Positions 33,631 through 42,359 of a stretch of DNA of 64,000 nucleotides are shown one piece after another. The notes under the pieces were generated by a model. That model was not told the origin of the DNA. It searched no databases and worked only from the letters and a program-made list of their open reading frames with translations. The first letter of the stretch is position 1. Each line of letters begins with the position of its first letter. This DNA is from GCA-002708315 sp963676635 (lineage in GTDB: Bacteria > Bacteroidota > Bacteroidia > Bacteroidales > F082), in the NCBI GenBank assembly GCA_963676635.1, contig OY781105.1, positions 3,534,001 through 3,598,000 of the forward strand, read 5' to 3'. Both the position numbers and the translations under genes were made by a program.

Positions 33631-35898
33631 TTATTCTACAACATCCACTTCCACATCCATTTCTTCAGTTACTGGTGCTGGTGGTGGGGGAGGTGGGGTT
33701 GGCTTTGCAAAGGTAAGCTCATCAATAAGATTTGTGGCTCCTGCGTATTTGTCAATTACAAATAACACATAATGGATGTCCACAACAATAGTCCTCTGCA
33801 AATCAGGAGCAAATGCAATATCGCTGCTCATAGCCTCCCAGTTGCCATCAAAAGCAAGACCTGTAAGCTCGCCCTTGCCGTTAAGTACCGGTGAACCCGA
33901 GTTACCTCCTGTAATATCATTATTGGTAAGGAAACAAGTGATCATTTTACCATTATCACCATATTTACCATAATCCTTGGCATTATATAGCTCCTTAAGC
34001 TTTTCAGGAACAATAAACTCATCATTCTCAGGATCCTCTTTCTCCATAACACCACTCAGATGAGTAATATAATTATAATGTACAGCATCTGCAGGATAAT
34101 AATCCATTACCTTACCATATGAGAAACGGAGTGTGGAGTTGGCATCAGGATAAAATTTCTTGTTTGGTTGCCACTCACGAATACCTTCTGTATATAAACG
34201 CTCGGCTTTCTGAACCTCAGAATCATTACTACTGCCTTGACGTGCTGCCATTAAAGCGCCCATAAACTCATTGGAAAGAATAAATGCAGGATCCTTTTGC
34301 AGTGTTTTTAATGAAGGATCATTAAGAAATTCATCAACTTTTGCCTGTGTTGAGAAATTTGATTTTTCGAAAACATAATCAGCAATAGCATTATAATCGC
34401 CTTTATATTTTTTAACAAGTTTGGTCAGCAGCTCAGGGTGCATATCCTCCGGCATATTATTCATATACATTTCTGTTAATGCAGCAAAAACATCTCTGTC
34501 CGTAGCCATATCATAGTCCTTGAAGTGCTCTGATGCTCCTTCTCTAAGGCCTGCAACAGTTTCCTGTATCTGTTCTTCTTTTTTTGCCTTTTTCTTTTTG
34601 TCTTTTTCTTCCTTAAGCTTGCTCATAAAGCTGTCGAGTGTAGAAAAATTACGGGCATAACCAATAATATCGGCCCCGCCAATACCTGAAAGACTGGCAT
34701 ATATCATAGTTTTAAAGCCATCGTCCTCTTTGTTGTTCGACTCATTAATAATCTCCAGGGAAGTACCATATTTTGCTTTACGGTCAGGATCAGCGTTAAC
34801 CCAGGCTATAAATTCATCTTCATTTTGTTTCTTAATCTCGATAAGGTTAAGATCAGCAATAGCCTTATCCTGTCCGATAAATAGTTTCCATGCGTTTGCA
34901 ATACCCGCATAGTTAGAAGCATATTTAATTTTCACCTCCTGGTCTTGATTCATATGCTCTTTCCAAACCTCAAGCTTTTTGCCGAACACTTCTACGATAG
35001 GAGGATAAAATTCATCAACCTTGTATTGGATACCCGATGATGTAAGATATCTTTCGGTTCCACCCGGGAACCCCCATGTCATTGAGAACTCATTCTCCTG
35101 AACAGGATCCATGGAAATAGGCAGTACATGCTTTGGCTTCAGTGGGATATTATCTTCTGAGTATTCAGCCGGACTACCATCAGGGGCTGTATAAACTCTG
35201 AAAATGCTAAAATCGCCAGTATGACGTGGCCACATCCAGTTGTCGGTATCGCCTCCGAATTTACCTATTGCTGATGGAGGAGCGCCAACAAGACGAACAT
35301 CCTTATATGTTACATAAACAAAGAGATAGTATTCGTTGCCATTAAAAAAACTCTTGATAACAGCATTGTATTTACCATCTTCTGAAGCTTCATCTTCCAG
35401 ATTGTTTCTGAGTTTCATAATTTCTGCTGATCTTTGTTCTTCAGTAAGAGTGTCACTGATATTTGACAGAATATCATCAGTAACATCATCCATACGATAA
35501 AGAATAGAAGCCGTCAGGCCTTCGTTGGGAAGCTCTTCATCCTTTGACATGGCCCAGAAACCATCGGCCAGATAATCATTCTCCAGAGTACTGTGTTTCT
35601 GGATAGCATCAAAACCACAGTGGTGGTTAGTGAACATAAGTCCCTGATCAGATACAATCTCACCGGTACAGAAAAAGCCACGGGGTGCCGGGTCTGAAGC
35701 CAAACCGCAAATGGCATCTTTAAGGCTGCCATGGTTAACACTGTAGAGTTCTTCTGGTGTAAGTTGTAACCCCATCTTTTGCATGTCTGCGTAGTTTAAG
35801 CGTTCCAGAAATATTGGAAGCCACATACCTTCGTCAGCTTTTACCTTAATGCCTGATAGCAAAATAATAAAAGCAAAGAGTATTGATATTTTTCTCAT
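33631..35898 (-). CDS. S46 family dipeptidyl-peptidase (DPP7/DPP11-like) with Pro-rich acidic tail
   Basis: A 755-residue periplasmic serine peptidase that removes dipeptides from peptide N-termini. The signal peptide ends near KVKA. The chymotrypsin-like triad is readable: H93 in FTNHHCGFD, D229 in RHTGDFSIFRVY and S667 in GGNSGSPVLNG. The alpha-helical insert typical of S46 lies around 350-590 and includes a very Lys-rich segment near 430-443. The last ~25 residues add a poly-proline stretch and an acidic tail (PPPPPPAPVTEEMDVEVDVV) beyond the usual C-terminus. I cannot decide between DPP7 and DPP11 specificity. It may supply dipeptides together with the M49-like peptidase upstream. Confidence 0.93.
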   Translation of the reverse strand: MRKISILFAFIILLSGIKVKADEGMWLPIFLERLNYADMQKMGLQLTPEELYSVNHGSLKDAICGLASDPAPRGFFCTGEIVSDQGLMFTNHHCGFDAIQKHSTLENDYLADGFWAMSKDEELPNEGLTASILYRMDDVTDDILSNISDTLTEEQRSAEIMKLRNNLEDEASEDGKYNAVIKSFFNGNEYYLFVYVTYKDVRLVGAPPSAIGKFGGDTDNWMWPRHTGDFSIFRVYTAPDGSPAEYSEDNIPLKPKHVLPISMDPVQENEFSMTWGFPGGTERYLTSSGIQYKVDEFYPPIVEVFGKKLEVWKEHMNQDQEVKIKYASNYAGIANAWKLFIGQDKAIADLNLIEIKKQNEDEFIAWVNADPDRKAKYGTSLEIINESNNKEDDGFKTMIYASLSGIGGADIIGYARNFSTLDSFMSKLKEEKDKKKKAKKEEQIQETVAGLREGASEHFKDYDMATDRDVFAALTEMYMNNMPEDMHPELLTKLVKKYKGDYNAIADYVFEKSNFSTQAKVDEFLNDPSLKTLQKDPAFILSNEFMGALMAARQGSSNDSEVQKAERLYTEGIREWQPNKKFYPDANSTLRFSYGKVMDYYPADAVHYNYITHLSGVMEKEDPENDEFIVPEKLKELYNAKDYGKYGDNGKMITCFLTNNDITGGNSGSPVLNGKGELTGLAFDGNWEAMSSDIAFAPDLQRTIVVDIHYVLFVIDKYAGATNLIDELTFAKPTPPPPPPAPVTEEMDVEVDVVE

Positions 35899-36035
35899 TT
35901 GTTGAATTTTAATTATTCTGATTTTAATCAGTTAATACTATTATCTTATTGTTATTTCTTTTATCATAAATTATACCAACAATAATAAGTTGCAATAATA
36001 CAGATAAATATGTAAATTCATACTGATAATAAATA

Positions 36036-36069
36036 AAAAAACGTCCGCTTTCGAACAGCGGACGTTTTT
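36036..36069 (-). terminator. Intrinsic terminator after the M49-like peptidase gene
   Basis: The stem CGTCCGCT / AGCGGACG is flanked by A and T runs, giving a T run on either strand. It lies 17 bp downstream of the peptidase stop. Confidence 0.9.
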
Positions 36070-36085
36070 ATTTCGGACACCATAA

Positions 36086-37738
36086 TTATTTTAAACCTAC
36101 CATTTGCGGACCCTGTTCGAAGTAGATATCCACAGGGATACCCATTTCGTTTATTTTATCAAGATCACTCTGTAGCTGTGGTGTGATATTTCCCTTTTCT
36201 TCAACCCAGGCTTTAGCTGCTTCATAATCGCCATCACCCTGGATTGTTAGTATCTTATCAATAAGCTCGCTGGAAGCAGCTTTCATTTTATCAAGGTTCA
36301 CTGAATAAGTACCATTATCCAGTCTGGTAAAAGCACCCTTATCAAGGAAGTAGTTAAAGCGCATCATATTAGCCATGCCATGGGCACTGGAAGCACCAAA
36401 ACGTACAGAACGGAAGATGCCGGCCATAAAAGTTACGTAGTTGTCCAGCAACTCGGAGTTGGTGTAAGCACCCATTTCATTAAGTTTAGTTACCAAAAAC
36501 AGACCCATAATATCAGCTTTACCTTCTTCGATGGCTGAATATTTTTCTTTAAGAGCCTTACGAACCGGGCCTACTCCTGTTATTGTATTTTTAATACCCA
36601 TACCATGGCCCACTTCATGGAACATTGTATTGGAGAAGAAAGCTTCGAAATTAACGTTATCGCGTTGATCTTCTGCGATAAGCACATTTGCAATAGGTAC
36701 AAGAATTTTGTCGAATTTAGCTTTCATGGCATTTTTCAGTTGCAGCTTGCGGCTACCTTTTTCCAGTTGCACACGCTCATCGTTGGGCAGGTTAATGGCA
36801 ATGGTTTTACCAGCCATATTACAATCACCGGCATAGTAAATAACATCATAGGCATTAAGCTGGGCATCAGATCCCGGAACTTCTTGTTTGTACTTATCCG
36901 CAACAGGTAGTTGTTTTTGTAGTTCAGGAAGGTAAGAAGCATATTTGGCAAGCTTTTCACTCCATTCAACATCTTTGATAAGGATAAAAGCCTCATGTGC
37001 GGCCTTATAACCAAAAAGCTGATCAGTATAGTTTTCAATGGGACCAACAACCATGTCAATCAGATTATTTTTCATATCCATCCATGCCATATCACTGGCC
37101 AGATAATCATCGGTTAGTAATGCCTGAGCACGCAGGTTCAGATAGTTGGCAAAATCTTTGTCGTCGGCCAGTTTGGATGCTTCTTCAAGCAGAGCGGCAG
37201 CCTTTTCAACTTGATCCTTAAAGCCTTCGTGGTACCACACACACTCAAGATCACCAGTTTTGTTATTTCTTCTTATCAGAGTATAGAGACTTGTTTTATT
37301 GGGGTCTTCAAATTTCTCAAACTCTTCTTTGGTCATATTCAGCGGATAGAACTGAGCACCTGCGGGCTTTTCACCATAACCGGGAATAAATGGTTCAAGA
37401 TTGTTAAGCTCATCCCATGGCCCATAGTTAATGAGAGCGTAATTCTTTTCCTGCTCATTATCAATTTCCGGAATAAAAGCATCCTTAGCTTCTATGTTTT
37501 CAATCCAGAATATCTCATCCATAATATCAGCCGCCCGGAAAAGTAATGTCAGCATTTTTTTCTGGTTGTCACTCAAATGACTGATATCAGTTGTGAGCTT
37601 AACCTCTGCGTACTTTTTAAACATGTAAGGTTTTTCTGTTTTTTCTTTTTCCTCTTTTTCCTTTTTGGCCTTCTGGTCACAGCTAACAGCGGCAAAGCCT
37701 ATGAAAGCAGCCAACAGGATTATTAATGTTTTATTCAT
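36086..37738 (-). CDS. M49-like (dipeptidyl-peptidase III family) metallopeptidase lipoprotein
   Basis: The 550-residue protein has a lipobox AVSC (lipidated C20), then a Lys/Glu-rich linker. The zinc site is HEVGH at 374-378, with E375 as catalytic base, and the second motif is EEGKAD at 404-409, like the EECRAD of M49 enzymes. Classical M49 members have a six-residue HEXXGH; a five-residue HEXXH is known in a minority, such as the Caldithrix abyssi enzyme. It presumably cleaves dipeptides from oligopeptides in the periplasm. It starts 36 bp after the exporter adaptor gene, so it may be co-transcribed with the MacAB-like set. Confidence 0.78.
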   Translation of the reverse strand: MNKTLIILLAAFIGFAAVSCDQKAKKEKEEKEKTEKPYMFKKYAEVKLTTDISHLSDNQKKMLTLLFRAADIMDEIFWIENIEAKDAFIPEIDNEQEKNYALINYGPWDELNNLEPFIPGYGEKPAGAQFYPLNMTKEEFEKFEDPNKTSLYTLIRRNNKTGDLECVWYHEGFKDQVEKAAALLEEASKLADDKDFANYLNLRAQALLTDDYLASDMAWMDMKNNLIDMVVGPIENYTDQLFGYKAAHEAFILIKDVEWSEKLAKYASYLPELQKQLPVADKYKQEVPGSDAQLNAYDVIYYAGDCNMAGKTIAINLPNDERVQLEKGSRKLQLKNAMKAKFDKILVPIANVLIAEDQRDNVNFEAFFSNTMFHEVGHGMGIKNTITGVGPVRKALKEKYSAIEEGKADIMGLFLVTKLNEMGAYTNSELLDNYVTFMAGIFRSVRFGASSAHGMANMMRFNYFLDKGAFTRLDNGTYSVNLDKMKAASSELIDKILTIQGDGDYEAAKAWVEEKGNITPQLQSDLDKINEMGIPVDIYFEQGPQMVGLK

Positions 37739-37774
37739 GTATTATTTTTTTGATGGTTTCTTATGCAAAGATAT

Positions 37775-38854
37775 TCAAATTTGTTTCTTAATCTTATCAT
37801 TTCTTGTAAGACCATCAATTACTTCGATAAAGATACCATCACTGAGTCCGGTTTTTATTTGTCTTTTTACAAACACTTGTGGCTCAGTTTCTATTTCTAC
37901 ATAAGCAGTGTCGTTTTCAAATAGTAACAAGCCTTCCGGAATTGTAAGTACACTGTCGGCTCTGGCAAGCACAATATTAGCATTGGCACTGTAACCTGCT
38001 CTTATAAACTGGTCGTTGCGAAGTTTTACATCAGCCTTTATCTCGAACTGAACAGCGCCGTTTACTTCTTCACCTTTTGGCGATATATGCTCAAGCATAG
38101 CATCAAATGTAATATCTTCAATGGCTCCGATAACCAGCATTAGCGACATGCCTTCTTTGATCTTGCCAACTTCCGATTCATCGATATTACCTTCGAACAC
38201 CATTTCACCCATATCAGCAATGGTGGCAATGGTAGTACCGGCATTGAAATTATTAGCTTCAATTACCTGGTTTCCTATTTCAATGGGAATGTCCAGTATC
38301 ATGCCATCAATAGTAGAGCGTACCAGTGTGTTGGTCTCTTCTTTAGAGTTGCTGGTTTGCCCCTCTTTGATAAGCTCAAGCGTTTCGTTGGCAGTCTCCA
38401 GCTCCTCCTGTGCATTATAGTATGCCGTTTCATATTTCTCAAAATCAGCCTTAGCGATAACACCTTTTTCAAGAAGGTCAAGCTGGCGGTCGTAGTTACG
38501 TTTGGCATCATTTAGATTGATCTTTGCTATATCGATACGTGATTTGGCGTTATTAAGGTTGATCATATCAGGAATGATCCTTATCTGTGCAATTAGATCA
38601 CCTTTTTTAATCATATCACCTTCCTCAACATAAATATTGTCGATAATTCCGGAAACAACCGGTTTAATCTCAATTTCTTTCCTGGGTACTACCGATCCCG
38701 TTGCTGTTGTTTTCTTAATAATATCTTTTACCTCAGCGCTGGTTGTCTCATAAATAACAGGCTTATCCTGCGATTTCTCATAAAGGAAATACATCGTATA
38801 TCCAATCACGCCAAGTATTACTATCGTCACTAATATTTTAAAAAAGGTTTTCAT
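37775..38854 (-). CDS. Periplasmic adaptor subunit (MacA/HlyD family)
   Basis: A 359-residue membrane-fusion protein with a single N-terminal anchor (residues ~5-27), a barrel-sandwich half (GSVVPRKEIEIKPVVSGIIDNIYVEEGDMIKKGDLIAQI), an alpha-hairpin coiled coil (~105-170), and the second lipoyl half (STIDGMILDIPIEIGNQV). It joins an inner-membrane transporter to an outer-membrane channel. The two permease genes and the ATPase gene lie directly upstream on the same strand, so it completes a MacAB-type exporter. No outer-membrane TolC-like gene is present in the window. Substrate unknown. Confidence 0.92.
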   Translation of the reverse strand: MKTFFKILVTIVILGVIGYTMYFLYEKSQDKPVIYETTSAEVKDIIKKTTATGSVVPRKEIEIKPVVSGIIDNIYVEEGDMIKKGDLIAQIRIIPDMINLNNAKSRIDIAKINLNDAKRNYDRQLDLLEKGVIAKADFEKYETAYYNAQEELETANETLELIKEGQTSNSKEETNTLVRSTIDGMILDIPIEIGNQVIEANNFNAGTTIATIADMGEMVFEGNIDESEVGKIKEGMSLMLVIGAIEDITFDAMLEHISPKGEEVNGAVQFEIKADVKLRNDQFIRAGYSANANIVLARADSVLTIPEGLLLFENDTAYVEIETEPQVFVKRQIKTGLSDGIFIEVIDGLTRNDKIKKQI

Positions 38855-38868
38855 TTTATATATCTGTT

Positions 38869-38900
38869 AACTTAAAACTTATAATTTATAACTTAAAACT
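38869..38900. repeat. Short direct repeat before the adaptor gene
   Basis: AACTTAAAACT occurs at 38869-38879 and 38890-38900, 21 bp apart, in the 50-bp gap between permease stop and adaptor start. Its role is unknown. Confidence 0.5.
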
Positions 38901-38904
38901 CTAA

Positions 38905-40173
38905 CTATTCGTCTCTCAGAGCATCAATAGGTTTTATTTGCGTTGCCCTCCTTGCCGGGATAAGCCCTGCAATAGCCCCTGAGATAATAAGAATTACCAG
39001 GGCAGTAAACGCCTTATCGAAATCAACAGAAGGCTTATTAAACATCATACCTGATGCATTAAATTTCACCATCAGATAATTAATAAGCTCCAAAGTTCCA
39101 ACACCCAGCACCAGTCCTGCATATCCTGCCAAAGTAGTCAGAAACACAGATTCGATAACAATCTGGCTTTGTATAGATAAAGGGGTAGCACCAATAGCCC
39201 TTTGAATACCAATTTCTTTTGTTCTCTCCTTAACAACGATAAGCATAATATTACTAACACCGATAACACCAGCTAGCAGCGTACCTGTTCCCACAATCCA
39301 TATGAGGCCATTGATACCTAAAAACAGGTTTACCATCTTTTGATATTGCGTTTCCACGTTGAATGACCCTACTGCCTGTTCATCATCAGGAGAGATAGAG
39401 TGGCGTTCACGAAGCAGCTTTTTAACCTTCTCCAGAGCAACAGAAGCTGGCACATCTTTATATGAAGTCATAGCATACCATCCAACACGATCGCCCATAT
39501 TATAAGTTTGCTGCATAGTAGTAAAAGGCATAGCAATGTTTTGATTCTCACGCTCAGCCTGCTGACTGTTCTTTTTTGATGAGAACACACCAACTACTTT
39601 AAAATACACACCACGAATGCGGAGGTAGTCGCCCACTGCGTCTTCTTCAGGATCGAACATTTCATCCTTTACCCTTGTTCCTATAACCACCACTTTGCGC
39701 TTGTTATCAATGTCATTCTGATTAATATGACGTCCGGCAAGGATATTAACAGGGTCGATTTTGTTCATATCCGGATACTCACCAAATATGCTAAAACCAG
39801 CAGTACGGTCGCCTCTTACAACATTATTATCACCTTCAGCACTAAAAACATGCAGGCGGGGAGCTATATACTCCAGATCCTTGATATTGTCGCGCAATGC
39901 CTTTGTATCATCATTTTTAAAAGAATACCATCTGCCCCGCGGAAACCCTTTGTAGGGTATTGATGTTTGGTTAGTCCATACAAACAATGCATTGGTAGCC
40001 ATATCACCCATATCCTGCTGAACGCCGTTGTTAAGGCCTTTTCCTGCGCCAAGCATAATAACCAGCATAAATATACCCCAGAAAACGCCAAAAGCAGTAA
40101 AGAAAGTACGCAGCTTGTTTTTGCCAAGTGCATGCATAATTTCGGTCCATTTATCTCTGTCAAACAATAACAT
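38905..40173 (-). CDS. ABC transporter permease (MacB/FtsX family)
   Basis: A 422-residue protein with an N-terminal helix (~20-45), a MacB periplasmic core domain (~50-275), and three C-terminal helices (~285-405) containing the FtsX signature KERTKEIGIQRAIGATP, ending in ARRATQIKPIDALRDE. It lacks an ATPase domain and depends on the separate ATPase at 41.4-42.1 kb. It is a paralog of the next permease (same length, same ends), and the two probably form a heterodimer. In this family the complex performs mechanotransmission through the adaptor rather than translocation across the inner membrane. Confidence 0.92.
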   Translation of the reverse strand: MLLFDRDKWTEIMHALGKNKLRTFFTAFGVFWGIFMLVIMLGAGKGLNNGVQQDMGDMATNALFVWTNQTSIPYKGFPRGRWYSFKNDDTKALRDNIKDLEYIAPRLHVFSAEGDNNVVRGDRTAGFSIFGEYPDMNKIDPVNILAGRHINQNDIDNKRKVVVIGTRVKDEMFDPEEDAVGDYLRIRGVYFKVVGVFSSKKNSQQAERENQNIAMPFTTMQQTYNMGDRVGWYAMTSYKDVPASVALEKVKKLLRERHSISPDDEQAVGSFNVETQYQKMVNLFLGINGLIWIVGTGTLLAGVIGVSNIMLIVVKERTKEIGIQRAIGATPLSIQSQIVIESVFLTTLAGYAGLVLGVGTLELINYLMVKFNASGMMFNKPSVDFDKAFTALVILIISGAIAGLIPARRATQIKPIDALRDE

Positions 40174-40184
40174 ATCAATATAAT

Positions 40185-41417
40185 TTATTCATCACGTAAA
40201 GCAACTACAGGTTTAACAGAAGCAGCTCTTCTGGCTGGAACATAACCGGCAATACCGCCGGCTATAATCAACAGCAATGTAGCTGCAATAGCAATATTCA
40301 TATTTATTTCCGGGTTAGCGAAATAATCGATTACTGGCAGGTTTGTTGCCACAAGTTCAAGCAGTCCTACACCCAGTACAAGTCCCATATATCCTGCGAA
40401 AGCAGTAATAAGGATTGACTCCTGAAGGATGAGGCTTACAATAGAAAAAGGAGTAGCGCCCAGAGCTTTACGGATACCAATTTCTTTGGTACGCTCTTTA
40501 ACAACAATCATCATAATGTTACTAACACCAACAATGCCAGAGATAATTGTACCAGCTCCAATAATCCATATAAAGAATCTGATGCCTGCAAATAGGCTCA
40601 TAAACTGCTGATAGTTTTCGATACTGTTGTAGATAAATATGGCACGCTGATCTTCGGGGTCGAACTTATGCTTTTGTGATAGCCTTTTCTTTACTTCCTG
40701 AACGGCAGCCAGACTTTGTTCAACAGTGGCATCATCCAGATTAAGATGTACTGATCGGATAAAATCGCCGAAGTTAAAAACACGCTGGGCTGTGGAGATA
40801 GGGATGTATACCCTTCGCAGATCTCTGTCGGAACCAGGATCATTATAAACCCCGCATACCTTAAAAGGAATTCCGCTTATCTTGATATATTTACCTACTG
40901 CAGGTTCGCCCCCTTTAAAGAGAGCCTCGTAAACAAGGCGGCCAATAACCACCACTTTTCTCACATCTTCTATATCTTTATCATTAAGAAAGCGTCCTGT
41001 AATCATTGCTGTTTTTTCAACATAGCGGTAATCGGGCAGAATGGCAAAGATGTCGAAATTCCCGTATTCGTTTTTATAGTTAATAAGGTCATTGGTGAAG
41101 ATTCTGGTTCTTGTGGAGCTTTTGTCAACATTGTCGATGGATGCCAGTAGGTCATGATCTTCGTTGCTGAAGTTGATCCTGCGTCCAGGTTTCATACCTT
41201 TATAAGCTTTCGACATCACCCCAGAGTTAATTGACAGGTAGTTAACGGCATCGCCTTCAAACTCTTTGCGTACTCCGTTTTCAAGTCCGTAGCCTGAGCC
41301 AAGCAGTATTACAAGCATAAATATACCCCATGCCACGCTAAAGCCGGTAAGGAAGGTCCTTAGCTTGTTCTTCCTGATAGTATTAAATATTTCCTGCCAC
41401 TTATCGAGATCAAACAT
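40185..41417 (-). CDS. ABC transporter permease (MacB/FtsX family), paralog
   Basis: A 410-residue protein with the same layout as its neighbour: LRTFLTGFSVAWGIFMLVILLGSGYGLENGV at the N-terminus, the MacB periplasmic core, KERTKEIGIRKALGATPFSIVSLILQES, and the terminal ARRAASVKPVVALRDE. It lies 11 bp upstream of the other permease gene and 9 bp after the ATPase gene. The two permeases diverge in their periplasmic domains, consistent with a heterodimer in which each half has its own contacts. Confidence 0.92.
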   Translation of the reverse strand: MFDLDKWQEIFNTIRKNKLRTFLTGFSVAWGIFMLVILLGSGYGLENGVRKEFEGDAVNYLSINSGVMSKAYKGMKPGRRINFSNEDHDLLASIDNVDKSSTRTRIFTNDLINYKNEYGNFDIFAILPDYRYVEKTAMITGRFLNDKDIEDVRKVVVIGRLVYEALFKGGEPAVGKYIKISGIPFKVCGVYNDPGSDRDLRRVYIPISTAQRVFNFGDFIRSVHLNLDDATVEQSLAAVQEVKKRLSQKHKFDPEDQRAIFIYNSIENYQQFMSLFAGIRFFIWIIGAGTIISGIVGVSNIMMIVVKERTKEIGIRKALGATPFSIVSLILQESILITAFAGYMGLVLGVGLLELVATNLPVIDYFANPEINMNIAIAATLLLIIAGGIAGYVPARRAASVKPVVALRDE

Positions 41418-41426
41418 AATTCTTAA

Positions 41427-42140
41427 TTAAGCCATATATTGTGTTTCAAGCCATTGACGGCGTTCACCATTTTCTACTATAGAATCAATAAGCCCGTCTT
41501 TTAATTTAATAATACGCTCTGTTTCTGCAGCAATTTCACGCTCATGAGTAACGATAAGAATAGTGATACCCGATTCATGAATCTCTTTAAAAAGCTTCAT
41601 CACTTCGATAGATGTTGCTGAGTCAAGAGCACCGGTAGGCTCATCAGCCAGTATTACCTTTGGCTGTGAGATAAGAGCTCGGGCAATGGCCAGACGCTGT
41701 TTCTGTCCTCCAGATAATTCATTGGGAAGATGATGTGCCCACTCGGCAAGTCCCATTTTTTCAAGATACTCCATTGCAAGCATATTCCGCTTCTTGCGGC
41801 TTACCTTCTGATAATACAGTGGTAGAGCTACATTCTCCATAGCATTTTTAAAGGATATGAGGTTGAACGACTGAAAGACAAAACCTATAAACTTATTGCG
41901 GTAGTATGCTGCTTTTTTCTCACTTAGTTTTTTTATTAGCTCTCCATTAAGAATAAACTCACCTTTGTCGTAATTGTCAAGCATGCCTATTATATTAAGT
42001 AAGGTGGATTTGCCAGAACCTGATGATCCCATTATGGATACAAGCTCGCCTTGTTCAATGTTTACATCTATTCCTTTTAATACATGTAAACTGTTTGTTC
42101 CTGTATAATATGTTTTATTGATATCCTTCAGAGTTATCAT
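41427..42140 (-). CDS. ABC transporter ATP-binding protein (MacB/LolD type)
   Basis: A 237-residue ATPase with Walker A GSSGSGKST (38-46), Q-loop Q90, signature LSGGQ (142-146), Walker B VILADEPTGALDS (D166-E167), and the switch histidine in IVTHERE. The TGALDS and MENVALPLYY blocks are typical of the MacB/LolD/FtsE group. It is the first gene of a four-gene set with two permeases and an adaptor, and likely energises all of them. No consensus -7 element is obvious; the 219-bp upstream region is shared with the divergent sensor kinase gene. Confidence 0.95.
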   Translation of the reverse strand: MITLKDINKTYYTGTNSLHVLKGIDVNIEQGELVSIMGSSGSGKSTLLNIIGMLDNYDKGEFILNGELIKKLSEKKAAYYRNKFIGFVFQSFNLISFKNAMENVALPLYYQKVSRKKRNMLAMEYLEKMGLAEWAHHLPNELSGGQKQRLAIARALISQPKVILADEPTGALDSATSIEVMKLFKEIHESGITILIVTHEREIAAETERIIKLKDGLIDSIVENGERRQWLETQYMA

Positions 42141-42333
42141 TCTTTATTGTTATTAACTATATGTGTAAGTCTGACTGTTTTCATTAATTGTGCCATAAAT
42201 TGTAAATGATTGTTAATCAGTAATGAATGTATTTGCTGATTATTTAACCTGTATATTATTTTTACAATCTGTGTGCGATATCGGTCAGTATATTATAAAA
42301 ACCACATACAATATATTAATTGAGAATAAGTTT

Positions 42334-42341
42334 TAAATTTG
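42334..42341 (+). promoter_or_regulatory. Candidate -7 element for the sensor kinase
   Basis: TAAATTTG matches TAnnTTTG, 18 bp before the ATG. Confidence 0.5.
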
Positions 42342-42359
42342 TTGGATCAATAGAGTCTT

